Below, piece after piece: positions 10,928-21,425 of a stretch of 64,000 bases of DNA (position 1 is its first letter; the number at the start of each line of letters is the position of its first letter). This DNA is from Trichobilharzia szidati (lineage: Eukaryota > Platyhelminthes > Trematoda > Strigeidida > Schistosomatidae). The DNA lies in the NCBI GenBank assembly GCA_944472155.2, contig OX235273.1, forward strand, positions 33,763,204 to 33,827,203. Reading direction: 5' to 3'. Made by a program: the position numbers and the translations under genes. Under the pieces are notes generated by a model that saw nothing but the letters and a program-made list of their open reading frames with translations, searched no databases and was not told where the DNA came from.

Positions 10928-13500
10928 ACCAGGAAAGAATAAGGGTGAACAATAAAGAAGAAGTCGGTGGCACAGTGGTTAGGACTCTCGCCGACCATGC
11001 ACATGGTCCGGGGTTCGAACCCCTGCCGGCGCACACCGATATCTATGGTATGCTGAATTGCATATATAGGTAGGATGCAAGAGTTTATAAACTGTAAGAG
11101 GAGGGGTTGAGTTATACCCCAGTGCCTTAACTTCTTAATGTAAAATGTCAGGCGGAATATTTTACTGGAGATCGCTGAGACATGGGAAGACCAGGAGAGA
11201 TCAGAAGAGAGAATAAGTCCAAGATACTTAATTTCTGATTTAATTCCTATATCATTGTCATCAATCTTACAACTGTCATAAGAATCGACGGCTTCTTTTA
11301 ACTGCCGTTTACACCTTAAGCTAAAATTAACAGTTTGACATTTAGAAGGATTCAGTTTAAGACCGTTAGACTCAGACCATTTACTGACTTCCGACAGAAA
11401 GCTATTTATTTTGGTACAATCTAGCTGGGAGTTAACAGCCATTGAAACAGTTAAATCATCAGCGTACTTCACAAAATTTATTTCATCGGACTGAGGCAAG
11501 TCATGTAAGAAGAAAGAAAAAAGAAAAGGAGAAAGGACAGCGCCTTGAGGGACACCAGCTTCAGTAGGTAATGAAGTGGAAGACTTCCCTTTATACACGG
11601 TGTACTGCTTTCTTTCTGAGAAATAAGAGTGTAACCAGTTAACAGCCCAACATTCTGTTTGACTTACAGCAAGTTTATTTAACAAGATGTCCCTAGGGAC
11701 CGAGTCAAAAGCAGATGTATAGTCTAGGAAGGCACAACGGACAAATTTGGCCCCTTTGTCTAGACTGGAAGCAATGTTATGATATAAGACGGCAGCTGCA
11801 TCTAAAGTGCTTCTACTGTGCTTATAAGCAAACTGTTTTGGGTCATTAAAGGATTTAAGAGAGGGTGCAAGACTAAGTAAAAGTAGTTTCTCCATAGTTT
11901 TCAAAAAAGGAGAGGTAATAGCAATGGGTCTAAATTTGACACATGCTCCAGTAGACGATTTAGGTATGGGTACAACTTTAATGTCTTTCCAAACAGCAGG
12001 CACAATATTACTGGAAAAAGATTTGTTAAACAGATCAGTGAGAGGGTAACATAGAATATCAGAACATTTTTTGAAAATAATACTAGGTACATGATCTGGA
12101 CCTAAGCTCTGGGAAGGGTTCAGAGACTTGAGGCACTTTTGAACATCATTTGTGTTAAAACCTGGAAAGGGGCTATTATTAACACTAGTGATACTGGGAA
12201 GCATGGAATTTGAGGGGGAATAAATAAAGGATTTATTAAGAGTACTTACATCAGAAGAATACGGAATATTGTTAATCTGCTTACCACCAGTGATCTCCTT
12301 AAATAGTTTCCATATATTTGAAGCATTTTTGCAGGATATGAATTTCTGGCTATATATAACATTCAATCTCTGCATTTCAGACTTGATAAGGAAGTTAGTT
12401 CTTTTTACGCCACTTTTATCTTTCATTTTATATAGCTTTTCCTTCTCTCTACGAAGCTTTTTAAGTTGAGGGGAGGAGAAACGGTCGAATTTGACGAATA
12501 ATGTTTCTTTTGGGCAGCAGACTTCAAAACAGAATTTCAGATAAGACGTAATATTAGAGATTGTGTCATCAAGTGAAACATCATTAAACAGATCCCATCT
12601 TGTGTCACTGAGCATGTTTCTAAGATGTTGTACATTCTCATTTGAGTAACATCTGTGAACAACTTTCTTGGACAAGTTAGAGAAGGCTTTTTTGTGTAAC
12701 TTTCCGTAAACTTTAGGTAGAACTCGTACAATACAGTGGTCAGAGTTTGAGAGTGGAGCTCTTTTACGAGCTTCGTATATTCCAGAATCATTTATGAATA
12801 CTAAATCAAGCGAAGTATCTTGTCGAGTTGGGAAGTTAACCACATTTTCATGACCCAGCAGTGTAATAAAACTGTAGTCACTGGCGTTGAAGTCACCAGT
12901 TACTACAGACAAGGCGTTACCAAACGAAGAAGCAGCAAAAATAGTGAAAAAATCGGCAAAGATCGATAGTTCTGAGGGACTGCAAGAAGGTGTGACATAG
13001 ATATTTGTGACAAAAATGCAGTTATACTTAGATAAGTGTTTAGGTCGGCATTTAATAGTTATACAATCAATATTGTCATTTGAGAATTTGAAGCAGACGT
13101 TGTTGGCAGTAGACCACTGAGAATTAATAAAAGTGGCCACACCTCCACCTCTCTTCTTCTTTGAGCTACATCGGTCTTGTCTGTACATTGTAAAATCAGG
13201 TAAAGAGACCAAATTATCGTCATATGAATCGTGCAGCCAAGTTTCTTGAAGAGTAATTACAGCAGTGTTACAATATACATTTGAGTATAATAGAGAATGC
13301 AAATAATTAATCTTGTTTGGTAGAGATCTGCAATTTGTGCTCATAATCACAGGAACAGTCATCAGATGCATCGGAGTACGCTTTAAAGCTCGTTGCCATC
13401 CACCATGAGGCTTTTTCTTAAGTTTGTTAGAAACGAGTAAATTAGCCGGTTGGAAACTTTTTAAATAACCGCGAGAGTAAACAATGCGATTAGTACACAT
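10888..13500 (-). CDS. Endonuclease/reverse transcriptase of CR1-like LINE (SINE-interrupted)
   Basis: An 870-codon frame. The N-terminal 265 residues or so are an exonuclease-endonuclease-phosphatase type nuclease: LQETW near residue 85, GDFNASD near 202 and SDHCIV near 254. The reverse transcriptase follows: FRPIAITSPFLK, AFLDYTSAFDSVP, GVPQGAVLSPFLF, the catalytic KYADDLTVS near 678, and KYLGLILSSDLSWSSH in the thumb. Residues of about 822-843 are translated SINE, not RT, and after that the frame is wrong. The true C-terminus continues in another frame (10592-10927). The nuclease nicks DNA and the RT copies element RNA at the nick. The long clean frame suggests a fairly young copy, now disabled by the insertion. 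Confidence 0.85.
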   Translation of the reverse strand: MCTNRIVYSRGYLKSFQPANLLVSNKLKKKPHGGWQRALKRTPMHLMTVPVIMSTNCRSLPNKINYLHSLLYSNVYCNTAVITLQETWLHDSYDDNLVSLPDFTMYRQDRCSSKKKRGGGVATFINSQWSTANNVCFKFSNDNIDCITIKCRPKHLSKYNCIFVTNIYVTPSCSPSELSIFADFFTIFAASSFGNALSVVTGDFNASDYSFITLLGHENVVNFPTRQDTSLDLVFINDSGIYEARKRAPLSNSDHCIVRVLPKVYGKLHKKAFSNLSKKVVHRCYSNENVQHLRNMLSDTRWDLFNDVSLDDTISNITSYLKFCFEVCCPKETLFVKFDRFSSPQLKKLRREKEKLYKMKDKSGVKRTNFLIKSEMQRLNVIYSQKFISCKNASNIWKLFKEITGGKQINNIPYSSDVSTLNKSFIYSPSNSMLPSITSVNNSPFPGFNTNDVQKCLKSLNPSQSLGPDHVPSIIFKKCSDILCYPLTDLFNKSFSSNIVPAVWKDIKVVPIPKSSTGACVKFRPIAITSPFLKTMEKLLLLSLAPSLKSFNDPKQFAYKHSRSTLDAAAVLYHNIASSLDKGAKFVRCAFLDYTSAFDSVPRDILLNKLAVSQTECWAVNWLHSYFSERKQYTVYKGKSSTSLPTEAGVPQGAVLSPFLFSFFLHDLPQSDEINFVKYADDLTVSMAVNSQLDCTKINSFLSEVSKWSESNGLKLNPSKCQTVNFSLRCKRQLKEAVDSYDSCKIDDNDIGIKSEIKYLGLILSSDLSWSSHVSAISSKIFRLTFYIKKLRHWGITQPLLLQFINSCILPIYAIQHTIDIGVRRQGFEPRTMCMVGESPNHCATDFFFIVHPYSFLVCLKGTLSQFIEC
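10963..11065 (+). repeat. Type 1 SINE head inserted in the LINE ORF
   Basis: Contains the tRNA-like head: TCGGTGGCACAGTGGTTAGG, then GGGGTTCGAACCCC. In the opposite strand it translates as part of the LINE frame (residues RRQGFEPRTMCMVGE). Homology to LINE copy 2 stops at ILPI on one side and resumes at YCSPLFFPG on the other, which defines an insertion of about 100 bp. Only the head is present; the SINE body seen at 57.5 kb is absent. Confidence 0.75.
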
Positions 13501-13599
13501 AATTGAATGATTAAAATAAAATAAATACGAGGAAATAGATGCAATATATAGGATGGAAATTTTGGTAGCCCAAGGTTTAAGCAGGCGTTAGTATAATTC

Positions 13600-14400
13600 G
13601 TACTATCCGTGAACGTCAATACCGTCAGCCTCTAAACAAGCGATAATGAGTAGTGTGTTCACGTGAACATCACTCGCTGAAGACGTGTTCAACAAAACAA
13701 GCACCTACCTTATTCACGCAATCATTACTCAATGAAAGAGTGCTCTATTAAAAATCTGGACATTTCATTATGTAGTTACTTGCATAATCACTTGCTTGCT
13801 TGGTGGCTGCCTGGCTGGCTGGCTGGCTTCCTTACTCAATTACTCTTTAACTGACTTGATTACGTGCTTACTGACTGACTGACTGACTGCCCGCCCGCCT
13901 GCCTGCCTGCCTGCCTGACTACTGAATGGCTGAGTGACCATTTTGGATGGATGGATGCTGGTTTATTTGCGTGAATATCTGAATCATATTTTCGTATGCT
14001 TTAAATTCCATTCAGCAGAGATTTACGCCTCAATTCAACTGGTAGAAATCAACACGCCACATCATTCACTGCCTAGCTGACCAACTCCCTCACTGACTCA
14101 CTCCCTCCCTTACTTACCTACTTACTTAGCCACTTACTGGCTTTCTCTCTCTCTCCCTCTCACATTGGCTGACTGCCCGCCTACTCGACTGGCCAACAGC
14201 CTGACGAACTGTCTCACTGACTAAATGACCAACCGATGAAGCGACGAAGTATCTGGTTGAGACACAGAGGAATTTACGCAAGATGGTTGGAGGCTGATTT
14301 CGGTGAGCGGGAGGCGAGGTGAGGTGAGGGGAGGGGACGGGAGAATCAGAGCTTCGCTGATTCACAGACAATTGACTGAAAACGAGGAAGATGTCTGAAA
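13600..14400. repeat. Tetranucleotide-rich low-complexity DNA
   Basis: Contains (CTGG)n near 13808-13826, (ACTG)n near 13871-13888, (CCTG)n near 13898-13916, and purine/pyrimidine-biased stretches. No credible coding frame. Confidence 0.6.
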
Positions 14401-14426
14401 GGTGTGATTTGAGTAATGCAAGTGTA

Positions 14427-14432
14427 TTTATT
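14427..14432 (-). terminator. Poly(A) signal AATAAA of the Cys/Gly-rich peptide gene
   Basis: Canonical AATAAA on the minus strand, about 155 nt downstream of the stop codon of the 14586-15184 gene. That is a reasonable 3' UTR length. The assignment is inferred from position. Confidence 0.5.
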
Positions 14433-14585
14433 ATTAGTAAGTTGTACAGAGGATATCTATCTAAAAGTACACATTGTCCACCGTCTTCAGATCAATGATG
14501 ACAGGATTTTGTTCACGCAGGAAAGCTTGTTTGAATAATGAGGTGTTCTGTTTCATTAGTCAATTGATGTCTGCTGCGTTAATGT

Positions 14586-15184
14586 TTAATGTCTTCGGCA
14601 GCCTTTACAGCAGCCTCCTGGACAATTTCCACCTCGGCATCCACGGCATCCACAACACCCTCCACGGCATTTAGGGCATCCACCAGGACAGCCAGCACAA
14701 CCACTGTTTGCTGCCGCTGCTGGTTCTGGAACTGGACCTGCAATAACTGAAATCACAAAACAACAAAACACCACAATTAAATACTCAGTCATTACTCGCT
14801 TCATACATTCACTCACTCAACCACTCACTCTATCACCACCTCACTCACTCCTTCATTCATTGTCTCATCAACTGAGGTAGCATGTAATGACATCATTTCT
14901 ACTGAGTGAATGTATTATTTGTCGGTCTGCCCAATTGTCTATCTCTTCTCTTATGTATGTGAACGAGTGATCATGGTCATGACGTTGATGTTGATGATGA
15001 CGTGGAGTAGGAAGAGGAGCAGGAGGAGAAGGAGGAGACGCAGGAGGAAGACTTACCTCCCATTTCGAATCCCAGTGATGCAACGAGTACAACTAAGACA
15101 AGCTGAAATGAAAATGCCCATCAGGAAGGAAGGCATAGAATATTACACAACCAGAGTATTCTAACATACAGTGAACATCTGCAT
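14586..15184 (-). CDS. Small secreted Cys/Gly-rich peptide, three exons
   Basis: Proposed exons on the minus strand are 15184-15170 (15 nt), 15102-15057 (46 nt) and 14746-14586 (161 nt), giving 73 residues plus stop. Donors are ACT|GTATGT and GGGAG|GTAAGT; acceptors are tttcatttcag and ttgtgatttcag. Intron 1 is 67 bp. The spliced N-terminus is a classic signal peptide (MQMFT, then LVLVVLVASLG), ending near IAG or the PVPEPAAAAN segment. The last 40 residues hold 12 Cys and 13 Gly in C-x2-C, CC and C-x3-C arrangements with Arg/Lys/Pro, ending KGCRRH, with no Tyr or Trp. Every junction keeps frame. A TATA box lies just upstream and AATAAA downstream. An unspliced start at 14816 would also give a hydrophobic leader, but it reads through an excellent acceptor. 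I do not recognise a named family. Candidates are a structural, eggshell-like or metal-binding secreted peptide. Confidence 0.7.
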
Positions 15185-15246
15185 TGTCGTTTACTGTGAA
15201 GAACTGTTTACTGTCAACTTGAAGCTGACTACTCACATACACCGTG

Positions 15247-15306
15247 CTTTTTATACTCCTCGAAGTTAACCTCGAAGTCGAGCGAACCCGTGGTCACACT
15301 CGAAGT
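15247..15306 (-). promoter_or_regulatory. TATA box and three ACTTCGAG repeats
   Basis: TATAAAAAG (minus strand, 15255-15247) lies about 63 nt upstream of the proposed ATG at 15184, placing a start site near 15220. Immediately upstream, CTCGAAGT (plus-strand reading) occurs three times, at 15259, 15271 and 15299. The spacing and tight clustering suggest a cis-element for this gene. The factor is unknown. Confidence 0.5.
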
Positions 15307-15309
15307 CAG

Positions 15310-16240
15310 CTGATCAGTAATCAATCAATCAGCAGAATCAATGAGTACGCGTCATGTGAAATGGTTTGATTGATATGCTCACTCGAACGATCGACCACTC
15401 CTCACTCGTTTGGAGGATCGATGACTTGTTCACCAGGTGGCTGAATCGCTCGCCCGCTCGCTCGCTCACTCGCCTGCCTGCCTGACTGGCAATTCGTTTT
15501 TCTCTTTCACCTATTCACTATGTGATCAACAAATAAGTCATCCTTGTATTTGCGACTCAGTCCGTCATTGCATCTGGTTTGTTGATTGGTTGGTAAGTGG
15601 GTTGGTTCGTCCGTCCGTCCGTTGGTTGATTAGTAGTTCCTCAGCTCGTTGGTTATTCATTTAGTTGATGGGTCGATGCATGTGTCTTAATCCCCACTTT
15701 GGAATAGCTTCAATTGAATGATTGACTGATTGACTGGTTGACTGACATGCATAAATTGGAAAGCACTTTGCATTCTGCAATTCTTAAATGCAAACTTTGC
15801 TTAGTCGGCGTTATTTGGCGGACAAAGTGAGATAGCTGGCTAGCTGGCTAGCGGGCTAGTGAGCTAGCTGGCTAGCTGGCTGTGTGAAAATTCTCAGCGA
15901 AATCTGGGAACAGACAGTCTTAATAATTCTAGTATAAATCGGATGCATTCCAGAGCTGTGAATCAATCTCACATTCACACACACACATACACACACATTG
16001 ACTGCTCTGTCGCTTCCTCTCCACATCTCACATTCATCGACAAGCTATTCACACACTCACCACATCCTTCCTGTTCTCTGTCTCTGTTTCAAACCCTGTC
16101 TCCGCTCTCTCTGTCTCTTTAATTCATTGTAGTTATGCATCAACTGGTAGGCGATGAAGATGTACAATGAAGAATCACATTGATGTGGAGATATATTTGA
16201 CAAGATAATGTGTGAAGATGATGAGTGTGTAGAAGGAAGA
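15310..16240. repeat. Low-complexity flank, no gene
   Basis: Has (CGCT)n near 15449-15470, (CCGT)n near 15609-15622, (GGCTAGCT)n near 15837-15880 and (CA)n near 15975-15997. No supported coding frame. Confidence 0.6.
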
Positions 16241-16443
16241 ACAGTTGTGCGCGCTGTTTTCTAAAGGGAGTGCTTTTTTCAGGTTTTTTCACGTTTTTGA
16301 CATATCGCTGTTTTTGTTGTGTTATTCACTTCAAGAACATTTTTTAAAACTTTGTCTTTACTTTGTCGGTTAAGTTTTGATTTTAACCACTTATATTGAC
16401 TATATTGTGTAAATTGTCTTGGCTATTCCAGTAGAAGTTCATT

Positions 16444-16851
16444 ATGTCAAAAGTTACACATAAATGTAATAGGGCGGAGTGTTACTTTTTGGTAGATGAT
16501 GGAATACAGTGTAATAACTGTAAAATGTGGTATCATAAGATGTGTACTGGATTACGTCCAGCTGCATACAAACGTTGTAGTGCTCCAACATCCCACTGGA
16601 TGTGCAGAATGTGTTGCTCCCCAAAGATGACTTTAATAAGGGAGGCTCACGAACTACTGTCTAAAGCCATGGAACTTTCTGATGATAACGTGGCTAGTAA
16701 GAGTTACGGGGACTGTCCGTCTGAAGATAACGCAGTAAGTACCATCATGAATGTTATCACATCAGCGGCTACTACTTCTACTGATTTTATTTGTAATTTG
16801 TCTGTCTTTATTGCATTTCACTTCGAAATTAACAGGTTTTTGAAACAATGA
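16444..16851 (+). CDS. PHD-finger-like ORF, probable LINE ORF1 remnant
   Basis: A 135-codon frame. Residues 8-57 carry a C4HC3 zinc-finger pattern: Cys8, Cys13, Cys23, Cys26, His31, Cys34, Cys54 and Cys57, with KMWYHKMCTGL and HWMCRMCC as in PHD fingers. After that the sequence is low in features and ends in a hydrophobic stretch. PHD-type fingers of this compact kind occur in ORF1 proteins of CR1-like LINEs, where they accompany RNA or chromatin binding. No RT follows, so this is probably a 5' fragment of such an element rather than a host gene. A domesticated copy cannot be excluded. Confidence 0.55.
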   Translation: MSKVTHKCNRAECYFLVDDGIQCNNCKMWYHKMCTGLRPAAYKRCSAPTSHWMCRMCCSPKMTLIREAHELLSKAMELSDDNVASKSYGDCPSEDNAVSTIMNVITSAATTSTDFICNLSVFIAFHFEINRFLKQ

Positions 16852-18549
16852 TCATCTTCGCAAGTTACTACTTTTCTTTAATAAAATTACTTAGTGTCTG
16901 TATTAAGCAATCGCGATAAATTAGATTGCTTCCGTGTGATTTCTTCCCAGATCTCTGTCTATGTGCCTAGCAATAAATTATGTAGTTAAGATTTGATGGA
17001 TAGTGAAATCTATTACGAAAAAGTTTACAAACTGTCTCTCATTATGCGGTCCATCATTTAACGCAAAAAAACTCCTGTGAAAATATTTCTCATTTCTTGT
17101 GGCTGGGAAAACCTTGAAAATATCTCTTGCATCACGAAAACGATTATAAACACTTTTCTATCATTTGAATCACTGAAAATGTATACTGTTCTCGTTAATA
17201 GCCAAGTGCATGATTTCGTGACCCAGTCTTTATGAGTATAATAAAGTAACAGAAATGTGAAAGGCGTAATATTTTAGTGATGTTTTAATTGAAATATTTA
17301 ACTTACAACAACTATCCAAGCTATTCCAATTTACTGATAAACTTCCGAAAATTATTATAAAATCTTGTTATCCTGTGTTCACGCTGAATGTTAGATCTGT
17401 TGACGTTGTCAGTGTTGACCACAATTACCAGTTACCTTGTAAGAAACACACTGAAATGATTCGAAACTCAGCATCGTTTTGTATCTTCAAGTTTGCACAA
17501 AATAACAGAACAGAGTTTCAGAAAGAAAATATTTTCACTTAATCCAGCAATTATTTTTCTATACTTATGGCAGTCATACCTATAGATATCTGAATTCATT
17601 TTAGAAAGCATGAAGAATTGAGCTGAACTCTTGTTTACATAAGCGATTCCAACAAAGATTATCAGTCAGAGATGAACCACGTAGAACGTGAGAATAAAGC
17701 AAGGATAGTGCAGTATAATCCTGGCCTTCTTTGAAAATTTCAATCTCATTTATCTTTACACCATATCTAAAGGCTGGCTACATTTTCAAGTGACCAGTGT
17801 TTTGAGTTTATTTTCATACTATTACTACAGAAAGGAAGGCTTGATTTAATCGCTTCGATTTCTCTATCTTGACAGAAGTGTAGTTAGGTCTACTTGCCTG
17901 TTAAATATGACATTGGCAATCGGAATTATGTCAAGGTAGACCACTCAAATACCAATTTAAATGATGACTACTAGGGCGTCGGTGAAAATGAAGCCTTTTT
18001 GTTGCAATAGGCCATAAATACTGTAGTTAAGCCCTGGAGATGCAATGTTGATATGTTCAACTCTGTAACCTGACGGATAGGTATGACTATTAAAAAGCAT
18101 TTACTACCGCAGATTAACAAGACTCGATAAAAGAAAGTGATGTCTGCTGGGTGGTCGGGGGAATGCTTTAATATAACCATAAAATGTAGCGGTTGTCGAA
18201 TTCATTTGAGACACAGAATACTAAGAGCCAAGACTTCAATTATTTGAAATAAATGCATTTAACTTTCGCATACCTTACTCGAAATCGGTACTGCGATTGC
18301 GTGTTGCAAATATAGACTCGTATTCGCAATCGACGAAGGTCTGGAAATTAGGCCTTGTACACCACGTTAGTTAACTAGAATATCTGTCAGTCTGAATTGA
18401 ATGTGCCTTCATTAGCACATAGAATTGTAGCATTAGACAAATATAGCTAGATATCATGTGAAAATTGTTCAGTAATAAATACGTTTCTTCTTACGGACTG
18501 TAACGCACGAATGTGAACCTGAAAGTGAAAAGTTGCAACACAGAATCAG
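16852..18549. other. Intergenic, no gene seen
   Basis: AT-rich, with only short frames (for example minus strand 17971-18180) and no recognisable domain. Confidence 0.4.
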
Positions 18550-21344
18550 AATAACTAAGAAGCGCTACTCATATTATTCATGTAATATCACGTTGTGGTC
18601 ACAGATAGTATGAGGAAATTTGTCATTCTTACTGAATAATATTCAAGAAAGGAATCAGAATAATTCGTAACCTTTAGGCAAAGAAAAATGTTCTCTAGAA
18701 ATACTGTTCCAAGTTAATTCTGTGTCAGGTCATTAAATCGAAGCTAATTTCAGACTAACTGTTGAACCTTGTAAATAGTACTATTTGAAACTGTCCATGT
18801 TGGAATATGCAGAAAGTATCACAGTTTACTAACTGAAAGTCGTTACATGCAGGTTGACTTTGTTGAACCAGTGCGTCTAGTGGAAGGGATCAGATAAAAA
18901 ATGGTGTTTATGAGACTTACTGAACATTGTCAATAAAATACCAGAAAGGTTATTGAGAGGAATAGTTGATTGGAAAATCCCTCCCTAACAATGAATACAC
19001 AACAGTATTGCTGATTTGAGTATGCCACCTAGTGATGTAATTATGTACGCGTGTATCATCCTCCCAGTGTGTTCAAGTACTCTTCTGATCCAATCCCCAT
19101 GATTGGTCTCTGTATGTCCTTGAATGTTATTCCTCATTTTCACTGGTTAACGGTTGGTGGTGACGTGTTGTTTTACGACTGAGATTTTGTGTGAATGAAT
19201 TGAAGGTTATGTCATGTGGACTGTTTGACATTGGACTGTTAACAAAAAGTATTAGATTCCTACCGACAGAGATTCGACACCAGCTTGTTTCGAATATTCT
19301 ATTTCATTTATCACAGATAATACTTACTGTAGTTGTTCACTTAGCTAAAACAATTATTTAGTAGTTCTTCTGCAAGTGAGAAACTCTGGCATTATATGGC
19401 CATCTAAAGGCATTTCTGAGGTTATTCTCATATTCTATTATAACTACTCAATACTCAACACACATTTTGTAGCATAAAGTGTCTTTCGCTTTCGAGTATT
19501 GTTTTGTTAGCAACGACTGGTTCCCTACATTCAGACTGGTACCCTTGTGTTTCCGTCATTGAAGGATAAAATCTTCCGTTTTCTTATTTCAGTGATATCA
19601 AATGAATCACATAGTGTCGACTGATTACTGACTGTACTTAGCAGGTGGAAACAGGTGAATTTCACATCCAAGTGAGAAGTTTACGAAGATTGGAAATGGG
19701 ACTAAAACATGCATGAAATAAGCAGACTGAAAATTTAAGAAAACTTAGTTCAAAGGTGGAGCATAAGTTGTCCATTCTACACATAATTTTATTCAATTAA
19801 CTAATTTTTTTCCAAGAGAAATATCTCGCGTATATGTCGACAGGCTCTTTGATGGACGGAAATTCAGGAGTGAGTGACTAAATTTAGAGAGTATTTTGCA
19901 AGAAAGTTTTACGTGGTATGATTTAAAGATAAAACATATCTCGCGTGTAAAGTAATAAATCATTAAAATATTTCAACTAATTAAAACAAAAGTAAATCTG
20001 TGATAGACACGCCTGATGGATAAATGTCTTGACTTTCTCCGACAATCAGGATGTCTAAGCATTGGCCAAAATTGTTAATAACATCGATAGTGCAGAGAAA
20101 GCAAATTGATATCAACACACAGACAAGTCAAGGTGATACCGTAGCTGCGTGGTTTTAAAATTGTTCAATATGTAACACCATATGCATTGATCACAGGAAT
20201 GATAGCATGAAATATAGAGGGAATTTGAAGTCTGTAGTCTGCAGACTGAAGCCAGATATGCATTGAATCCTGAATGCTCATCACAGGTTTAAACTTAAGT
20301 TTGGCTTAATATCGTTGGAATTCCATGAGATGAATATCGCTCATCAAGTGGCTTTCAAGTAGGCAATCATTTGTGTTGAATGAAAATCTCAGCATGCGAC
20401 CAACTCATCTCCAATTTCTTCAGAATATTCGTGGAACCGAATGATTTAGAATCGTTTGTTTCCAAAGTTGTTTGTTACAAATGCTCTCATGACCGTCTCA
20501 CCTGCAGTATGGAACCAATCAACTGTTGATGGACGATATTGTCTACAGATGTGAGATGCATCAGAGACTTTTGCTCATGGTTTTCATTGTTTAGATAACT
20601 TCATCTCCTCTGTCTCTTCCAGTGGTTGTCGTCTGACCACAATAGATTACTGACTCCCCAGGTCACAATTTTGATAATCCCCATTGATTCCATCTGCTCT
20701 CTCAGATTCACAGCACTTCTATGTCATATATTCTGGTTTCTTAGCTACCTAATTAGGCTTCTAAGCCAGCCTCGCACACTGCACGGACATTTCAAGTACC
20801 CGGTCGTATTCTTGCTCTCATCGAGGAAAGACTCATCGGTTCACTGGCTGACTAGATTCCCGAAGGCTGGCTTTAATCATCGTGTTGTTCCATTTCGCCT
20901 CAACGATTCCACAGATGAGTTAGTTCCTGTTTGATATTCTTAGTACTTTTAATATTTTTCTCGTGCGTTGCTGTTTCTGTAGCAGGTTAGTTGGTTTTGT
21001 GTTGCAGGGTTGATTTCTACACTCCGAACCCTCCTTCTTCACCTCAGTTTAGCACGGCTAGAAAACAAGCCAAATCTTTCAAACTGCTTATGCAAGAAGA
21101 ATGATTTATTGAATATCTCATTCGAATAATGAAAAACATAAACAGCTTTCCGTAACTTATGTAACAACATGTTTTAGTTTCTAATCTTTCTCACTGTGGT
21201 ATTGAGAGGTAAATAATTGAATTTCAACTCCTCGGTATTTCTTAATGAATGTTATCTGACACATATCGTGTTTAAGACCTGAAACTAGAATCTCAATAGT
21301 CTGATTCCCTTCGTTTCTTTTGTTACTCTGTCTTTTGTATTTTC

Positions 21345-21425
21345 GAGTTTGCCCACGGATTGATATCAGTTAGAGAACCATTGAAAACCATTGGAGTACT
21401 GACAGGCTGTGTCGTTTTCGTGTTA
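21345..21425 (-). repeat. Headless Smalpha-like SINE tail
   Basis: Matches the 3' half of the SINE ('gatatcagttagagaacc' followed by a GGAGTACTG box) without a tRNA head. It is present at the mirror position in the other arm (52805-52885), so it predates the inverted duplication. Confidence 0.65.

Larger units (their letters stand above)
10078..13570 (-). mobile_element. CR1-like non-LTR retrotransposon, copy 1
   Basis: LINE on the minus strand. The 3' end at about 10078 is a (TAA)n run as read on the plus strand, next to a 3' UTR shared with copy 2 (near 28350). It carries an apurinic-type endonuclease plus reverse transcriptase ORF (10888-13500) whose C-terminus is displaced by a SINE insertion. 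The 5' boundary is uncertain; sequence similar to copy 2 fades beyond about 13570 and no ORF1 is seen upstream. From RT motifs it belongs to the Jockey/CR1 group; CR1-clade LINEs are known in schistosomes. The exact family needs an RT tree. Confidence 0.8.

Noticed and set aside
14868..15164. Open frames on both strands around 14.87-15.16 kb
   Set aside because: They run through intron 1, exon 2 and purine-rich low-complexity DNA of the Cys/Gly-rich gene; one is a run of Arg from (AGG)n.
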